This document shows positions 34,988-44,074 of a DNA stretch of 64,000 bases, piece by piece. The position numbers and the translations under genes were made by a program. The notes beneath the pieces are model-generated. The model was not told where the DNA came from. It worked only from the letters and a program-made list of their open reading frames with translations, and did no database searches. The stretch covers positions 416,946 to 480,945 of the forward strand of contig CAVUDJ010000005.1 in assembly GCA_963740215.1 (NCBI GenBank). Reading direction: 5' to 3'. Source of the DNA: CAVVAL01 sp963740215. GTDB lineage: Bacteria; Actinomycetota; Actinomycetes; Mycobacteriales; Cryptosporangiaceae. The first letter of the stretch is position 1; each line of letters opens with the position of its first letter.

Positions 34988-36895
34988 GTGACGGCCGTCG
35001 AAGACTTCATCGCCCGCAACCGCTTCTCGGCGTTCCCGCCGATCGAGGGGTACGGCTTCCTGTCAGACTGCGAAGTGACGGCGCTGGTGGCACCCAGCGG
35101 GGCGGTCGAGTGGCTGTGCCTGCCCCGGCTGGACTCACCGAGCGTGTTCGGCTCGATGCTCGATCGGGATGCGGGCCACTTCCGCGTGGGTCCCACGGGC
35201 ACCAAGGTCCCGGTCGACCGGCGATACCTGCCGGGCACGATGGTGCTCGAGACCAGCTGGGGCACTCCGACCGGCTGGCTCGTCGTGCGCGACGTGCTGC
35301 TGATCGGTCCATGGCACCATCCACAGGACCTGTCCCACTCGCACCGGCGCGCGCCCACCGACTACGACGCCGACCACGTCCTGCTACGGATGATGCGCTG
35401 CGTCAACGGGGAGGTGCAGCTCACGCTCGACTGCGAACCCGTACTCGACTACGGACGCAAGCCGGTGCGCTGGTCGTACGGCGAGCGGGGCTACCACGAG
35501 GGCATCGCGCGCGCCGAAGAATCCGACATCGAGCTGCGCCTCACCACCGATCTGCGGCTCGGCTTCGAGGGCGGCCGCGCGATGGCTCGCACCCTGCTGC
35601 GCGCCGGCGAGACCCGGTACTGCGCGCTCTCCTGGACCGAGCACGAGGCCCCGCAGACGTACGAGGACGCGTACGACCGGCTCGTCTGGACCGCCCACCA
35701 CTGGCAGCACTGGCTGGCCCGCGGCAACTTCCCGGACCACCCGTGGAGCACCCACCTGCAGCGCAGCGCCCTCACCCTCAAAGGGTTGACGTTCGCGCCA
35801 ACCGGCGCGGTGACGGCGGCCGCCACCACGTCGCTGCCCGAGACGCCGGGCGGCGAGCGCAACTGGGACTACCGCTTCAGCTGGTTCCGCGACTCGATGC
35901 TCGTACTCAACGCGCTGTACTCTCTGGGCTTCGACTGGGAGGCGAACGACTTCTACTGGTTCATCGCCGACATCGCCGAGCGCGACGGCGACCAGCTCCA
36001 GATCATGTACGGCGTCGACGGCGAGCGTGACCTGACCGAGCAGCTCCTCGACCACCTCACCGGGTACGGCGGCGCGCAGCCGGTGCGTATCGGCAACGGC
36101 GCGTACGACCAGCGCCAGCACGACATGTGGGGATCCGTCGTCGCCAGCATCTACCTTCACGTCCGTTCCCGCTCGCAGGGTCGGCTCGACGAGCGGGCCT
36201 GGGCCATCGTCCGCCAGATGGTCGACGCCGCCCTCGCGAACTGGCGCAAGCCCGACCAGGGCGTGTGGGAGGTACGCGGGGAGCCGCAGCACTTCACATC
36301 GTCCAAGGTGATGTGCTGGCTGGCGGTGCACACCGGAGCCAAGCTCGCACGGATCCGCGAGGAGGACAGCGGGCTCGCTGACAAGTGGCAGGCCGCCGCC
36401 GACGAGATCAAGACCGACATCTGCGAGCACGCCGTCAGCGAGCGCGGCGTGTTCCGGCAGCACTACAACACCGACGCGCTCGACGCGTCGCTGCTGGTCA
36501 TCCCGCTGCTCGGGTTCCTGCCGCCTGACGACCCTCGGGTGCGCGCCACGGTGCTGGCGATCGCCGACGAGCTGAGCGTCGACGACCTCATCCTGAGGTA
36601 CAAGGTCGACGAGACCGACGACGGCCTCTCCGGCGAGGAGGGCACGTTCACGATCTGCTCGTTCACGATGGTGTCGGCGCTGTCCGCGATCGGCGAGCAC
36701 GAGCGAGCCCGCGCTCTCTGCGAGAAGCTGCTCAAGCTCGCCAGCCCGCTCGGCCTGTACGCCGAGGAGATCGAGCCCAGCACCGGGCGGCACCTCGGCA
36801 ACTTCCCGCAGGGCTTCACGCACCTCTCGCTGATCAGTGCGGTGATGTCCATCATCCGCGCCGAGCGTTCGAAGGCTGGTACTCAGCTGGGATGA
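34988..36895 (+). CDS. Glycoside hydrolase family 15 protein, trehalase/glucoamylase-like (635 aa)
   Basis: I take the GTG at 34988 (VTAVEDFIARNRF); a TTG at 34952 would overlap the preceding hairpin region. The N-terminal beta-sandwich (residues 15-220) has IEGYGFLSDCEVTALVAPSG. The (alpha/alpha)6 barrel from 235 has RNWDYRFSWFRDSM, the acid Glu in GVWEVRGEPQHFTSSKVMCW and the base Glu in YAEEIEPSTGRHLGNFPQGF. This pattern fits actinobacterial GH15 trehalases. It hydrolyses trehalose or an alpha-glucan in the cytosol. Its stop overlaps the next start (ATGA). Confidence 0.93.
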   Translation: MTAVEDFIARNRFSAFPPIEGYGFLSDCEVTALVAPSGAVEWLCLPRLDSPSVFGSMLDRDAGHFRVGPTGTKVPVDRRYLPGTMVLETSWGTPTGWLVVRDVLLIGPWHHPQDLSHSHRRAPTDYDADHVLLRMMRCVNGEVQLTLDCEPVLDYGRKPVRWSYGERGYHEGIARAEESDIELRLTTDLRLGFEGGRAMARTLLRAGETRYCALSWTEHEAPQTYEDAYDRLVWTAHHWQHWLARGNFPDHPWSTHLQRSALTLKGLTFAPTGAVTAAATTSLPETPGGERNWDYRFSWFRDSMLVLNALYSLGFDWEANDFYWFIADIAERDGDQLQIMYGVDGERDLTEQLLDHLTGYGGAQPVRIGNGAYDQRQHDMWGSVVASIYLHVRSRSQGRLDERAWAIVRQMVDAALANWRKPDQGVWEVRGEPQHFTSSKVMCWLAVHTGAKLARIREEDSGLADKWQAAADEIKTDICEHAVSERGVFRQHYNTDALDASLLVIPLLGFLPPDDPRVRATVLAIADELSVDDLILRYKVDETDDGLSGEEGTFTICSFTMVSALSAIGEHERARALCEKLLKLASPLGLYAEEIEPSTGRHLGNFPQGFTHLSLISAVMSIIRAERSKAGTQLG

Positions 36896-37380
36896 TTGAG
36901 TGCATGCTTCGCCGTGCGCTTGTCGCTGTCGCTGTTGTCGGTGCCCTGAGTGGCTGCTCGCTGGTCGACTCCGGGCTGGAGCAGGTCGCCGGTGCGGCCG
37001 AGATCTCGCTGGTGAAGCCCGGCACGCTCGACGGCGTGCCGCTGTTGCAGAACCTGCAGGGCATCGACCCCACCGTCCAGGACCAGCCGCCGGGCATCTC
37101 CACCGTGGTCGCCGCCTACGGGCGCAACGACATCCCGCTGTTGACGTTGCAGGCCTACGCCGGTGCGCCGGCCGCTGTGTCGGTGGTGACGACCGGGTAC
37201 GAGACGACCATCGGTGGCGACGAGCAGGGCGAGAGCACCTGTAAGCAGCAGTCCGCGCAGGCCGCCACGTGCTGGCGCGCGCAGGACAACCTGCTGGTGT
37301 CCGTGAGCACGATCGACGGCCGGTCGCTGGACGCGCTGGCCGGTATCGTCGACGAGGCCTGGACGTCCGTACGGGGCTGA
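36892..37380 (+). CDS. Small lipoprotein (162 aa)
   Basis: ATG at 36892 overlaps the GH15 stop; a second ATG at 36904 is also possible. Lipoprotein signal RRALVAVAVVGALSGC with the lipobox Cys near residue 22. The mature part is about 140 residues with two further Cys (ESTCKQQSAQAATCW), perhaps a disulphide. Family not recognised; it is translationally coupled to GH15 but may be unrelated in function. Confidence 0.75.
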   Translation: MIECMLRRALVAVAVVGALSGCSLVDSGLEQVAGAAEISLVKPGTLDGVPLLQNLQGIDPTVQDQPPGISTVVAAYGRNDIPLLTLQAYAGAPAAVSVVTTGYETTIGGDEQGESTCKQQSAQAATCWRAQDNLLVSVSTIDGRSLDALAGIVDEAWTSVRG

Positions 37381-37390
37381 AGCTTCGCGC

Positions 37391-37444
37391 CCGCGCCCGG
37401 GATTGCCGCCGCGCCCGGGATTGGCGCCGGGTCCGGGATTGGCG
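37391..37444. repeat. Three 18-bp tandem repeats
   Basis: Units CCGCGCCCGGGATTGCCG, CCGCGCCCGGGATTGGCG and CCGGGTCCGGGATTGGCG lie end to end in the 175-bp gap between the lipoprotein stop and the convergent protease. No gene is seen in the gap. Confidence 0.8.
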
Positions 37445-37522
37445 CCGGGGACAAACCGGACTGTTCCGGTACCGGTCCCTTAACCGGACACTTGATACCG
37501 CCAAAACCCCGACAGTTGTGAG

Positions 37523-37549
37523 GGGCCGGGGCGCTGCGCGCCCCGGCCC
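37523..37549. terminator. Hairpin terminator between convergent genes
   Basis: GGGCCGGGGCGC (37523-37534) and GCGCCCCGGCCC (37538-37549) form a perfect 12-bp stem with loop TGC, seven bases past the stop of the leftward protease gene. Confidence 0.8.
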
Positions 37550-37555
37550 GGTCGA

Positions 37556-38604
37556 TCAGTAGACGCTCACGCCGTAGGCGCTGAGTGCCCGGGTAACCGG
37601 CTCGAAGAACGTGGTGCCGCCGGTGACGCAGTTTCCGCTGCCGCCCGACGTGAGGCCGAGCGCGGTGCTGCCGTCGTACAGCGGGCCACCGCTGTCGCCG
37701 CCCTGTGCGCAGACATTCGTGCGGATCAGGCCGCGAACGATGTTCCCTCGCCGTAGTTCACGGTGGCGTTGAGGCCGGTGACGCTCCCGCTGCGGATTCC
37801 CGTGGTGCTGCCGCGGCGGCGGACCGACTCACCCACGAACGCGCTCGCCGAACGGGTGATGTCCTGCGATCCGACCCTTCCCGGCGGGGTGCCGGTGGTC
37901 GTGTAGCGGACCAGCGCCCGGTCGGCGCCGGGGAACGTGCTGGACTGCGTGTTGCCGAGCCGCGACGTCTGGCTCGAGTTCGAGTACCAGGTGGACGCGA
38001 CGTCGCCGCAGTGCCCCGCAGTCAGGAAGTAGTACGTCGAGCCGCTGCGGACGTTGAAGCCGAGCGAGCAGCGGAAGCCGCCGCCGTAGATCGCGTCACC
38101 GCCGGTGGCCTGGGTGCTGAACGTCCCAGAGACGCGGCTGAGTCTCGCCGCGCCGCCGAGCTGCCTCACCACCTTGGCGAGGACGCCCCACTTCGCGCCG
38201 TCGACAGAGGCGTCGGCCGTGACGTCGACCTGGTTCGTGACGGGATCGACCACCCACGCCGTGCCGGGAATCGTTGCCAGCCGTTCGAGCGTGGCCGTCG
38301 CCGCCACGAGCTGCGCGCCACTACGGGCAACGAGTCGCGGGGTGAGACCTGACGCGCGTACCTGATCAGCGGCCGCCGTGTCGGTGACGGTGACGACCGT
38401 CTTGCCGGTGGCCTGGTCGAGATACGAGCCGGCCGTGCGGGATCCGAGCTGGTCGGCGAGGGTGGTCGCGGCGACGGCGGCCGTGGCCGGGCTTACGGTA
38501 GGCGCCGCTTGCGCCGTGGGCGCGGCGTAAAGGGAGCCGACCGCGAGCGCTGCCACCGTGACGATCAGTCCGGAGCGTCGGGATATGGAGCTTGTGATCC
38601 TCAC
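37556..38604 (-). pseudogene. Secreted streptogrisin-like S1 serine protease, frame shifted near 37745
   Basis: GTG at 38604 after SD GGAGG. Signal peptide residues 10-34 (GLIVTVAALAVGSLYAA), prodomain to about 150, catalytic His in FLTAGHCGDVAS and Asp in PGADRALVRYT. The frame breaks after VNYGEG. The alternative frame gives the natural end RTNVCAQGGDSGGPLYDG, with the nucleophile Ser, and stops at 37556. One missing G in the GGG run explains it (1049 nt = 3n+2). With that base the protein is about 349 residues, a secreted alpha-lytic/streptogrisin-type protease. Assembly error is the simpler reading. Confidence 0.85.
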
Positions 38605-38958
38605 AAGTGCCTCCAGGGTCCTGTGGACACGCCCTGGTTGCGTGTCCAGGGAAACGTGACAGGGGCCCCGCGGCGTAGCGGAGCACTCGGGTCTCGACAT
38701 GTCCGGAACGGGCGCGGAACCGGTGCCAAGCATGCCCAACCTATGGGAACGGACGCAGATAGCACAAGGTCCGTACCATGCGGGCGCACGCGGCCGATCG
38801 CCGCCCAACCCCGGAGTCACCACGACCAGCTGCGGACGACCGCCGTTCGTGGCGGTCGCTGGCCGGTAGGGGGCGAGATCGTTGGCGGACAGCGGCCGGA
38901 TTGCGGTCGCCGGGTCAGCGGTCGGCGGCGCCCTCACCGGACGGTATGGCTTGTCAGA

Positions 38959-38992
38959 GCGGAGGGCGTGGGATTCGAACCCACGAGAACGG
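38959..38992 (-). repeat. tRNA-Ser 3'-end fragment, copy 1 (old attachment core)
   Basis: On the minus strand the 3' end of a tRNA-Ser is present: T-arm CGTGGGTTCGAATCCCACG followed by the acceptor strand CCCTCCGC. The anticodon and D arms are absent, so it is not a gene. The same fragment recurs at 40184. It lies in a 460-bp gap upstream of the protease gene that otherwise shows no gene. Confidence 0.75.
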
Positions 38993-39066
38993 CACCCACG
39001 ACGACATCCACCACCGCGGGCGGCCGACCGCGACCGTCCACCCGCCTGACCGACGGGTGGCTCTGG

Positions 39067-39201
39067 CTAGCCGCCGGTCGACTGCCTCCGGGCACGAAGC
39101 CGCCGCACCGGCCAGATCAGCAGCTTCCCGACCAGGGCGGTGCCCGAGAACACCGCCACGGCAATGGCGCCCCACGACAACGCATAGAGCAGCGATTCCA
39201 T
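39067..39201 (-). CDS. Small membrane protein (44 aa)
   Basis: ATG at 39201 (MESLLYALSWGAIAVAVFSG). One transmembrane helix covers residues 5-28, followed by a short basic tail (RRLRARRQSTGG), so the C-terminus should be cytosolic. A longer frame begins at 39261 but its first 20 residues are not signal-like. No family recognised; could also be a remnant of the decayed element around it. Confidence 0.4.
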   Translation of the reverse strand: MESLLYALSWGAIAVAVFSGTALVGKLLIWPVRRLRARRQSTGG

Positions 39202-39309
39202 CCCGCCACCGTAGCCACCCCGCACCAGGGGTGTGCCAAGTGGACAGCGGGGGCAGTGCACGCCCGCGAAGGATCAGCGGTCCGGTGGCGGACCTCTGTC
39301 ACGCTGGCC

Positions 39310-39873
39310 GTGACCGCAGATGGTGGGCTGGAGGATGGCTACTTGAGGACGCGAACTCGCCGACAAGGCCGCCACCACCAGCGGCGACCACCGGGCGCGC
39401 GCGGTGCGCTGGCTACGCTAAGAGATTTACTAAGCGCTCTAGCTTCCGGCGCAGCCTTACTCGTCCCCGTGGCGCCCTTCCTGCTGCTTGTTCTGTACGG
39501 ACTGGGGTCCGAGTTGGTGCTGTTCAAGCAGCAGGGCCCCATCCAACGCGGCATCGACGCCCACACGGTGCGCGTCCAGGGCACGTATGCCGGGCTTCGC
39601 TACAAGGACAGCAAATGGGACGACGACCTGTACGTCGTCGACTACGAGCACGAGGGCCGGCCCGTCCGCGTTGAGCTGCTTATGCTGCCCGGCAGACCCT
39701 CGGCCGGTGACCGTGTCTGCATGGAGATCAACGCGCACCACCCGACCCACGCCCGACCGTGCGGCACACGCGGCGACCTCGACGACGCGAAGAATGGCAT
39801 GGCCATCGGGTCGGCGTTCCTAGCCGGCCTACTCCTCCTCTGGCTCCTCTTCCTATGGCGGATATCCACCTAA
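39310..39873 (+). CDS. Membrane protein with DUF3592-like extracytoplasmic domain
   Basis: The start is uncertain; the GTG at 39310 is one option, and the convincing part starts around 39440. There is a hydrophobic helix (LLVPVAPFLLLVLYGLG), then a beta-rich segment (GTYAGLRYKDSKWDDDLYVV, DYEHEGRPVRVELLMLPGRP, GDRVCMEINAHHPTHARPCG) and a final helix (AIGSAFLAGLLLLWLLFLW). Two helices flanking a DUF3592-like beta domain with two Cys is a common actinobacterial architecture of unknown function. It lies between the two tRNA-Ser fragments. Confidence 0.55.
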   Translation: MTADGGLEDGYLRTRTRRQGRHHQRRPPGARGALATLRDLLSALASGAALLVPVAPFLLLVLYGLGSELVLFKQQGPIQRGIDAHTVRVQGTYAGLRYKDSKWDDDLYVVDYEHEGRPVRVELLMLPGRPSAGDRVCMEINAHHPTHARPCGTRGDLDDAKNGMAIGSAFLAGLLLLWLLFLWRIST

Positions 39874-40183
39874 GCCGCGAGGCCGGCCAGAAGGCGGTAG
39901 TCCGCTGTTCGGTGAGCCCGTCCCATCGGCCAACCACCGAACGCTCGCCGGTACCCACGACAACATCCACCACCGCGGACGACCGAGGGCAACCGTCCGC
40001 CAAACCTGCACCAGCCGGTCAGACCGGGCCGAGGTAGATCGCCCAGTGGAACCGTTCCACGCATGTTCCACGGACAACCGTTGTTGGTCGCACACCGCTG
40101 GACATGGCTGGACACACGGCAACGCCCCCGAGGGAATCCCTCGGGGCGTTGACCTGCTGGTTGTTGCCTGGCGGCTGGTAGGT

Positions 40184-40241
40184 GCGGAGGGCGTGGGATT
40201 CGAACCCACGAGAACGGTCACCCGTCCTAGCAGTTTTCAAG
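40184..40241 (-). repeat. tRNA-Ser 3'-half fragment, copy 2 (attachment core)
   Basis: 58 bp on the minus strand reproduce the 3' half of a tRNA-Ser(TGA-like): CTTGAAAACTGC (anticodon loop and 3' stem strand), a long variable arm, T-arm and acceptor CCCTCCGC. The 5' half does not follow. The break at the anticodon loop is where tyrosine integrases commonly cross over, so this is likely an att site. Confidence 0.8.
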
Positions 40242-40244
40242 GCT

Positions 40245-40550
40245 TTACTCCGATCGGTCGGCCGACGTGCTCCGGCCCTGGTCAGAGAACTGCGGACCGG
40301 GCTGCGGCGTGCCCGATCGCGTCGCGTGCCCGTTCCGTGCCCGATGCGCTGCTTTACCCGATCGCGTGCCCGATGGCGTCGCCGGGTCGAAGGAGGCGGC
40401 AACCTCAGCGTCCCGGCCCTCAATCGCACGGGCGTAGTGGCGCGTGGTCACGCTGCCATTCGAGTGCCCGAGCCGCTTCGCCGCCGCCATAACGCCGTAC
40501 CGTTCGGCCCGATCAACCCGGACGCCGAGGAACCCAGCGCCCCATCCGAG
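40245..40550 (-). pseudogene. C-terminal remnant of a tyrosine integrase
   Basis: The minus strand encodes AAAKRLGHSNGSVTTRHYARAIEGRDAEV-type sequence: the late His in RLGHSNG and the nucleophile Tyr in TTRHYARAIE of a tyrosine recombinase. The arm, core-binding and first Arg parts are missing upstream, where the 2H phosphoesterase gene begins. The frame ends 3 bases from the tRNA-Ser fragment, the normal place of an integrase next to its att site. Remnant of an excised or decayed element. Confidence 0.75.
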
Positions 40551-40565
40551 ATCTGAGGAGCCGGC

Positions 40566-41230
40566 ATGAGCCACACCTCAGCCCTGCGTGATGCCGAGGA
40601 AGTACGCGACCACTGGTGGCCCCGACCCGGTTGGCGTCCGGGTCGGCGGTCTACACCTGGCACGTCACTTTCGACGGCGCCGACGAGCTGCACCGCCTGG
40701 TCCACGAGTACCAGGCCGCGCTCACAGGAGCGCCGGGCCTCAATCCTGTCCCGGTCGAATGGCTCCACCTCACGATGCAAGGCATTGGCTACGTGGACGA
40801 GGTCTCGACCGACGACCTCGACCGCGTCATCAGCGCAGTGGAGGCCCGTCTACGTGGCCTCCGCGCGTTCGACGTGGCCTTCCATCGGCCGGTTGTGCTG
40901 GGGGAGGCGATCGTGCTGCCCCCAACACCCGCGCAACCCGTACACAATCTTCGCGGTGCCATACGGGAGGGAATCGCAGATGCGCTAGGAGAGGACAGCG
41001 TCCACACCGGACCTGAGCAGGCCCACGGATTCCACCCTCACGTGAGCCTCGCCTACATCAACGCTGCCGGACCTTCGGCGCCCTATGTCTCGGCGCTCAG
41101 CACCGACGAGCCCGCGCCGGCCACAGTCCGCGTGACCGAAGCCGCCCTGATCGTGCTCGACCGGCTGCTCGCACCCGACTGGCTCTACCGCTGGACAACC
41201 CGCACCGTCGTCCCCCTCGGCACTCCATGA
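40566..41230 (+). pseudogene. 2'-5' RNA ligase-like 2H phosphoesterase, frame shifted near 40640
   Basis: ATG at 40566 with SD GAGGAG five bases upstream. The first frame gives a natural N-terminus (SALRDAEEVRDHWWPRPGW). A second frame then carries VYTWHVTFDGADELHRLV, the first motif HLTMQG, and the second motif HPHVSLAY, stopping at 41230. One missing G in the GGG run at about 40644 explains it (665 nt = 3n+2). The two H-x-T/S motifs define the 2H superfamily, which acts on cyclic phosphates of RNA or nucleotides. Confidence 0.82.
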
Positions 41231-41458
41231 GACCCGACGTGTTGTACTGCCGAATTCCTCTGTTCTGAAATCAAGGCGCCGCTAACGCGGCGCACCGCGC
41301 CCGCTCGCGCTGCGGCCTGCTGGCGACCTCCGGCCGGCATCGGCCGCGCGCGGCGGGCCGCACCACAAGATCCAGATCAAAGGCCGCCTCCGGCGGGGTC
41401 CTCAGGCTCCAGGATCGCTCCACCCCGCCACCGACGTCCCGGGCAGAGCCGAGCACAC

Positions 41459-41520
41459 CAGGACCAGGGCGCCAAGCTCGTTCGTCCAGTAGGGCGCTCC
41501 AACTTGGCGCCCTGGTCCTG
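41459..41520. repeat. Perfect 18-bp inverted repeat in an intergenic gap
   Basis: CAGGACCAGGGCGCCAAG (41459-41476) and CTTGGCGCCCTGGTCCTG (41503-41520) are exact complements with a 26-bp spacer. It lies in the 375-bp gap between the 2H gene and a small membrane protein; the gap shows no gene. Could be a terminator or a small palindromic element. Confidence 0.7.
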
Positions 41521-41605
41521 CCGCGCTCCCTAATCGGCGGGACGACGGCGACGGGATGGCGGTACAGCCTTCTGCCCGGATTGGCAGCACCATTACAGTC
41601 GCTGT

Positions 41606-41881
41606 ATGCGCGGGTTCGGCTGGTGGAGTGCCTCACAACAATGGTACGAGGCACGGTTAGAGCATGCAGAGGCTAACTGGTTCCGATACATCGCGGTTTT
41701 CAGCCTCCCAACTTTCGTCGGTGTGATGCTTGGGTTCCTCGCCTATTGGGCGGTGCGGGGATCAGCCGGTGCGTCCTGGACATCGTTTCTGGCCTTCATC
41801 GCCGCCGCTATCACCGTCAGCACGGTGATCGGTTCGTTCCAGCTTCGGGCGAAGCGCAGGCACCAGCCGCCAGCTGGGTGA
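41606..41881 (+). CDS. Small membrane protein (91 aa)
   Basis: ATG at 41606. Two transmembrane helices: FRYIAVFSLPTFVGVMLGFL (residues 26-48) and SFLAFIAAAITVSTVIGSF (residues 60-80), with a basic tail (QLRAKRRHQ). N-terminus Trp-rich (GFGWWSASQQWYEARLEHAE). No known family. The 300 bp that follow (41882-42185) hold nothing I can support. Confidence 0.55.
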   Translation: MRGFGWWSASQQWYEARLEHAEANWFRYIAVFSLPTFVGVMLGFLAYWAVRGSAGASWTSFLAFIAAAITVSTVIGSFQLRAKRRHQPPAG

Positions 41882-42185
41882 GCCAGTCTGCCGCCATCAG
41901 CGCTGACAGAGCCTCGTCTAGCAGTTGAGGGAGCCACACCGGGCTTTCGGGAGCCCGAAGACCCGCTACTGACGTCGTACGAAGGCTTGTCGCGGCCGGG
42001 CTCACGCAGTTCGAGACCAATCGCCAGCCGGGCCATTCACGGGCCAGTAGGCCTGTCCGCTGCGGGGCGAGAGCGGGCATCACTGGGCGCGACGCGTGTG
42101 CCCGTTGCCTGCAACTCTTGCCGTTTCGCGACGCCAGTTCACGATCTTCCAAAACTGGGGCTGAACCCGCCGCGATACTTGGTGC

Positions 42186-42359
42186 GTGAGCCTCAGTGAG
42201 CGTGATGCACTTCGGCGCATCGGACAGACGCACAGCGACGATTGGGACGACGGTCGCCACCACTGCATCGCGTGTGGCGCGAACTGGCCATGCCCGACCT
42301 GGCAGGTGCTTGAAGCTGTCGAGCCGCCGCTATGGCCGAACACGCCACAGCCCGGTTGA
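42186..42359 (+). CDS. Small Cys-motif protein (57 aa)
   Basis: GTG at 42186. The sequence VSLSERDALRRIGQ leads to CIACGANWPC, a C-x2-C-x3-W-x-C motif like that of the 61-aa protein at 29881-30066. The C-terminus is Pro-rich (LWPNTPQPG). Codon use is typical of the host, and other frames here are poor. Probably a small zinc-binding protein of unknown role; it lies just before the ISL3 element. Confidence 0.5.
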   Translation: MSLSERDALRRIGQTHSDDWDDGRHHCIACGANWPCPTWQVLEAVEPPLWPNTPQPG

Positions 42360-42569
42360 GCGCCGCGTGCCCGATCCGTGCCCGATGTGAGGGACACGAA
42401 CGGTGAGCGTCGGTCAACGGCGGTGCGCCTGTCAACGGCGGCCGAAATCTGGATCTGGCGCACTTTGCGTGAACGAGCTGGCTGGCCGCAGGGAGCCTCT
42501 GTCCACTGTGTAGTGTCGTGATGGTGCGATGAGCGGTGTCTCGAGGTCCTTCTTCCGCATCTGGCCGGG

Positions 42570-44055
42570 GTGAGGGTTGACCGGTTCGAGCAGGTAGCTG
42601 GTGGCCTGCGGATCTGGGCGCGTGCACACGCCGCTGAAGCGGAATGCGGGGGCTGCGGCCAGGTTTCAGCGCGGGTGCACAGCCGTTACGAGCGCCGGCT
42701 GCTCGACACGGCAGTCGGTGGCCGGCCGGTGATGATCCGGCTTCGGGTCCGGCGGTTCTTCTGCGACGCTGCGGACTGTCCGGCCCGGACGTTCGCCGAG
42801 CAGGTCACCGGCCTGACTTCGCCGTATGCGCGGCAGACGCCGCTGGCGCAAAGGACCCTCGAAGCGGTTGGGCTGGCGTTGGCGGGGCGGGCCGGGGCAC
42901 GGCTGGCCGAGCGGCTCGCCGTGCCGGTGAGCCGATCGAGCGTGCTTCGGCTGGTCCGCGCGCTACCGGAGCCCGCTGCCGCCGCGGTGAAGATGCTGGG
43001 CGTGGACGACTTCGCGCTGCGCCGCGGGCACGTCTACGGCACCGTGCTGGTCGACCTGGCCACCCACCGACCGATCGATCTGCTGCCAGACCGAGAGGCC
43101 GCCACCTTCACCGCCTGGCTTGAAGCGCATCCGGAGGTCGAAGTGGTGTGTCGGGACCGAGCCGGAGCCTACGCCGACGGCGCCAGCACCGGAGCGCCGC
43201 AGGCGAGGCAGGTCGCCGACCGCTGGCATCTGTGGAACAACCTCGCCGGCCACGTCGAGAAGACCGTCGGCCGACACCATTCCTGCGTCAAGAAGCACCT
43301 CGTTGCCCCGCCGCCGCAGGGCGCCGCCGAGCCGGATCTGGACCAGTTGGCCGGCGACGCCGCTGATGAGCGAGTCGAAGCGTCGACGCTGGTTACTCGT
43401 ACCCGGCGGCGTTACGAGGCCGTCCAGGCGCTGCGCGCCCAGGGCATGAGCGACCGGGCGATTAGCCTGGAGCTCGGTCTTGCCCGGGGCACCGTTCGGC
43501 GGTTCGCCCGCGCCGCAAGCGTGGATGACCTTCTGGCCAAGCCTCGCGCCGGCCGCCCCAGCATCCTCGATGACTACGTCGACTACCTGCATCAGCGCTT
43601 CAACGAGGGCTGCACGAGCGCCACCGAGCTGTGCGCCGAGATCCGCGCGCTCGGCTACCAGGGCAGCCTCCGCACCGTGCGCGGCTACCTGCGCCCCTTC
43701 CGGGCCACCCACACCGCGCCGACCACGGCCCGGCCTCCGAAGGTGCGGCGGATCGCCGGCTGGCTGCTGCGGCACCCGAACCAGCTCGACGCCGACGAAC
43801 ACATCAAACTCAAGGAAGTCCGGGCCGCCTGCCCGCATCTCGACGCCCTCGCCGACCACATCACCGCCTTCGCCGAGATGCTCACCGGCCGACACGGCGA
43901 CCGCCTCGACGCCTGGATCGCCGCCGTCGAGGCCGACGACCTGCCTCATCTGCACTCCTTCGCCGCCGGGCTCAAACGCGACCACGCCGCCGTCACCGCC
44001 GGGCTCACCCTGCGCCACAGCTCCGGCCCGGTCGAGGGCAACGTCAACCGGATCA
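42570..44055 (+). pseudogene. ISL3-family transposase, 5' part (interrupted)
   Basis: The frame from GTG 42570 reads as an ISL3 transposase. It has the N-terminal zinc ribbon (AECGGCGQVSARVHSRYERR, RRFFCDAADCPARTFAEQV), an HTH, the DDE catalytic region (GVDDFALRRGHVYGTVLVDL, DRAGAYADGA, DRWHLWNN), a second HTH (GMSDRAISLELGLARGTVRR) and the C-terminal SSGPVEGNVNRI. After that Ile codon it leaves the family and soon stops at 44099. The missing end is found at 47538. Sequence upstream of the GTG (LEVLLPHLAG) also fits the family, so the true start may lie a little earlier. Confidence 0.88.
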
Positions 44056-44074
44056 TTCTGTGGAATCAGATTTG

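Larger units (their letters stand above)
38992..40000. repeat. Pair of diverged 50-bp direct repeats
   Basis: A segment of about 50 bp beginning near 38992 (CACCCACGACGACATCCACC...) recurs near 39951 as TACCCACGACAACATCCACC..., with both copies continuing ACCGCGG and a related C-rich tail. The first copy abuts the tRNA-Ser fragment. They flank the DUF3592-like gene and look like duplicated ends of an old insertion. Confidence 0.55.

Noticed and set aside
35384..37504. A 706-codon open frame opposite the GH15 gene
   Set aside because: Antisense to a clear GH15 enzyme; Arg/Ala-rich without motifs.
38959..38992. A tRNA gene at the T-arm-like sequence
   Set aside because: Only T-arm and acceptor 3' strand are present; no anticodon or D arm, so it is a fragment.
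40019..40429. Leftward frame read over the tRNA-Ser fragment as a protein-coding gene
   Set aside because: It runs through the tRNA fragment and is Arg/Ser/Thr-rich; the tRNA similarity and the integrase remnant explain the region better.
41882..42185. A leftward ORF (to 42263) in the gap before the ISL3 element
   Set aside because: No SD, no motif and shadow-like composition; it also overlaps the better-supported 57-aa rightward gene.
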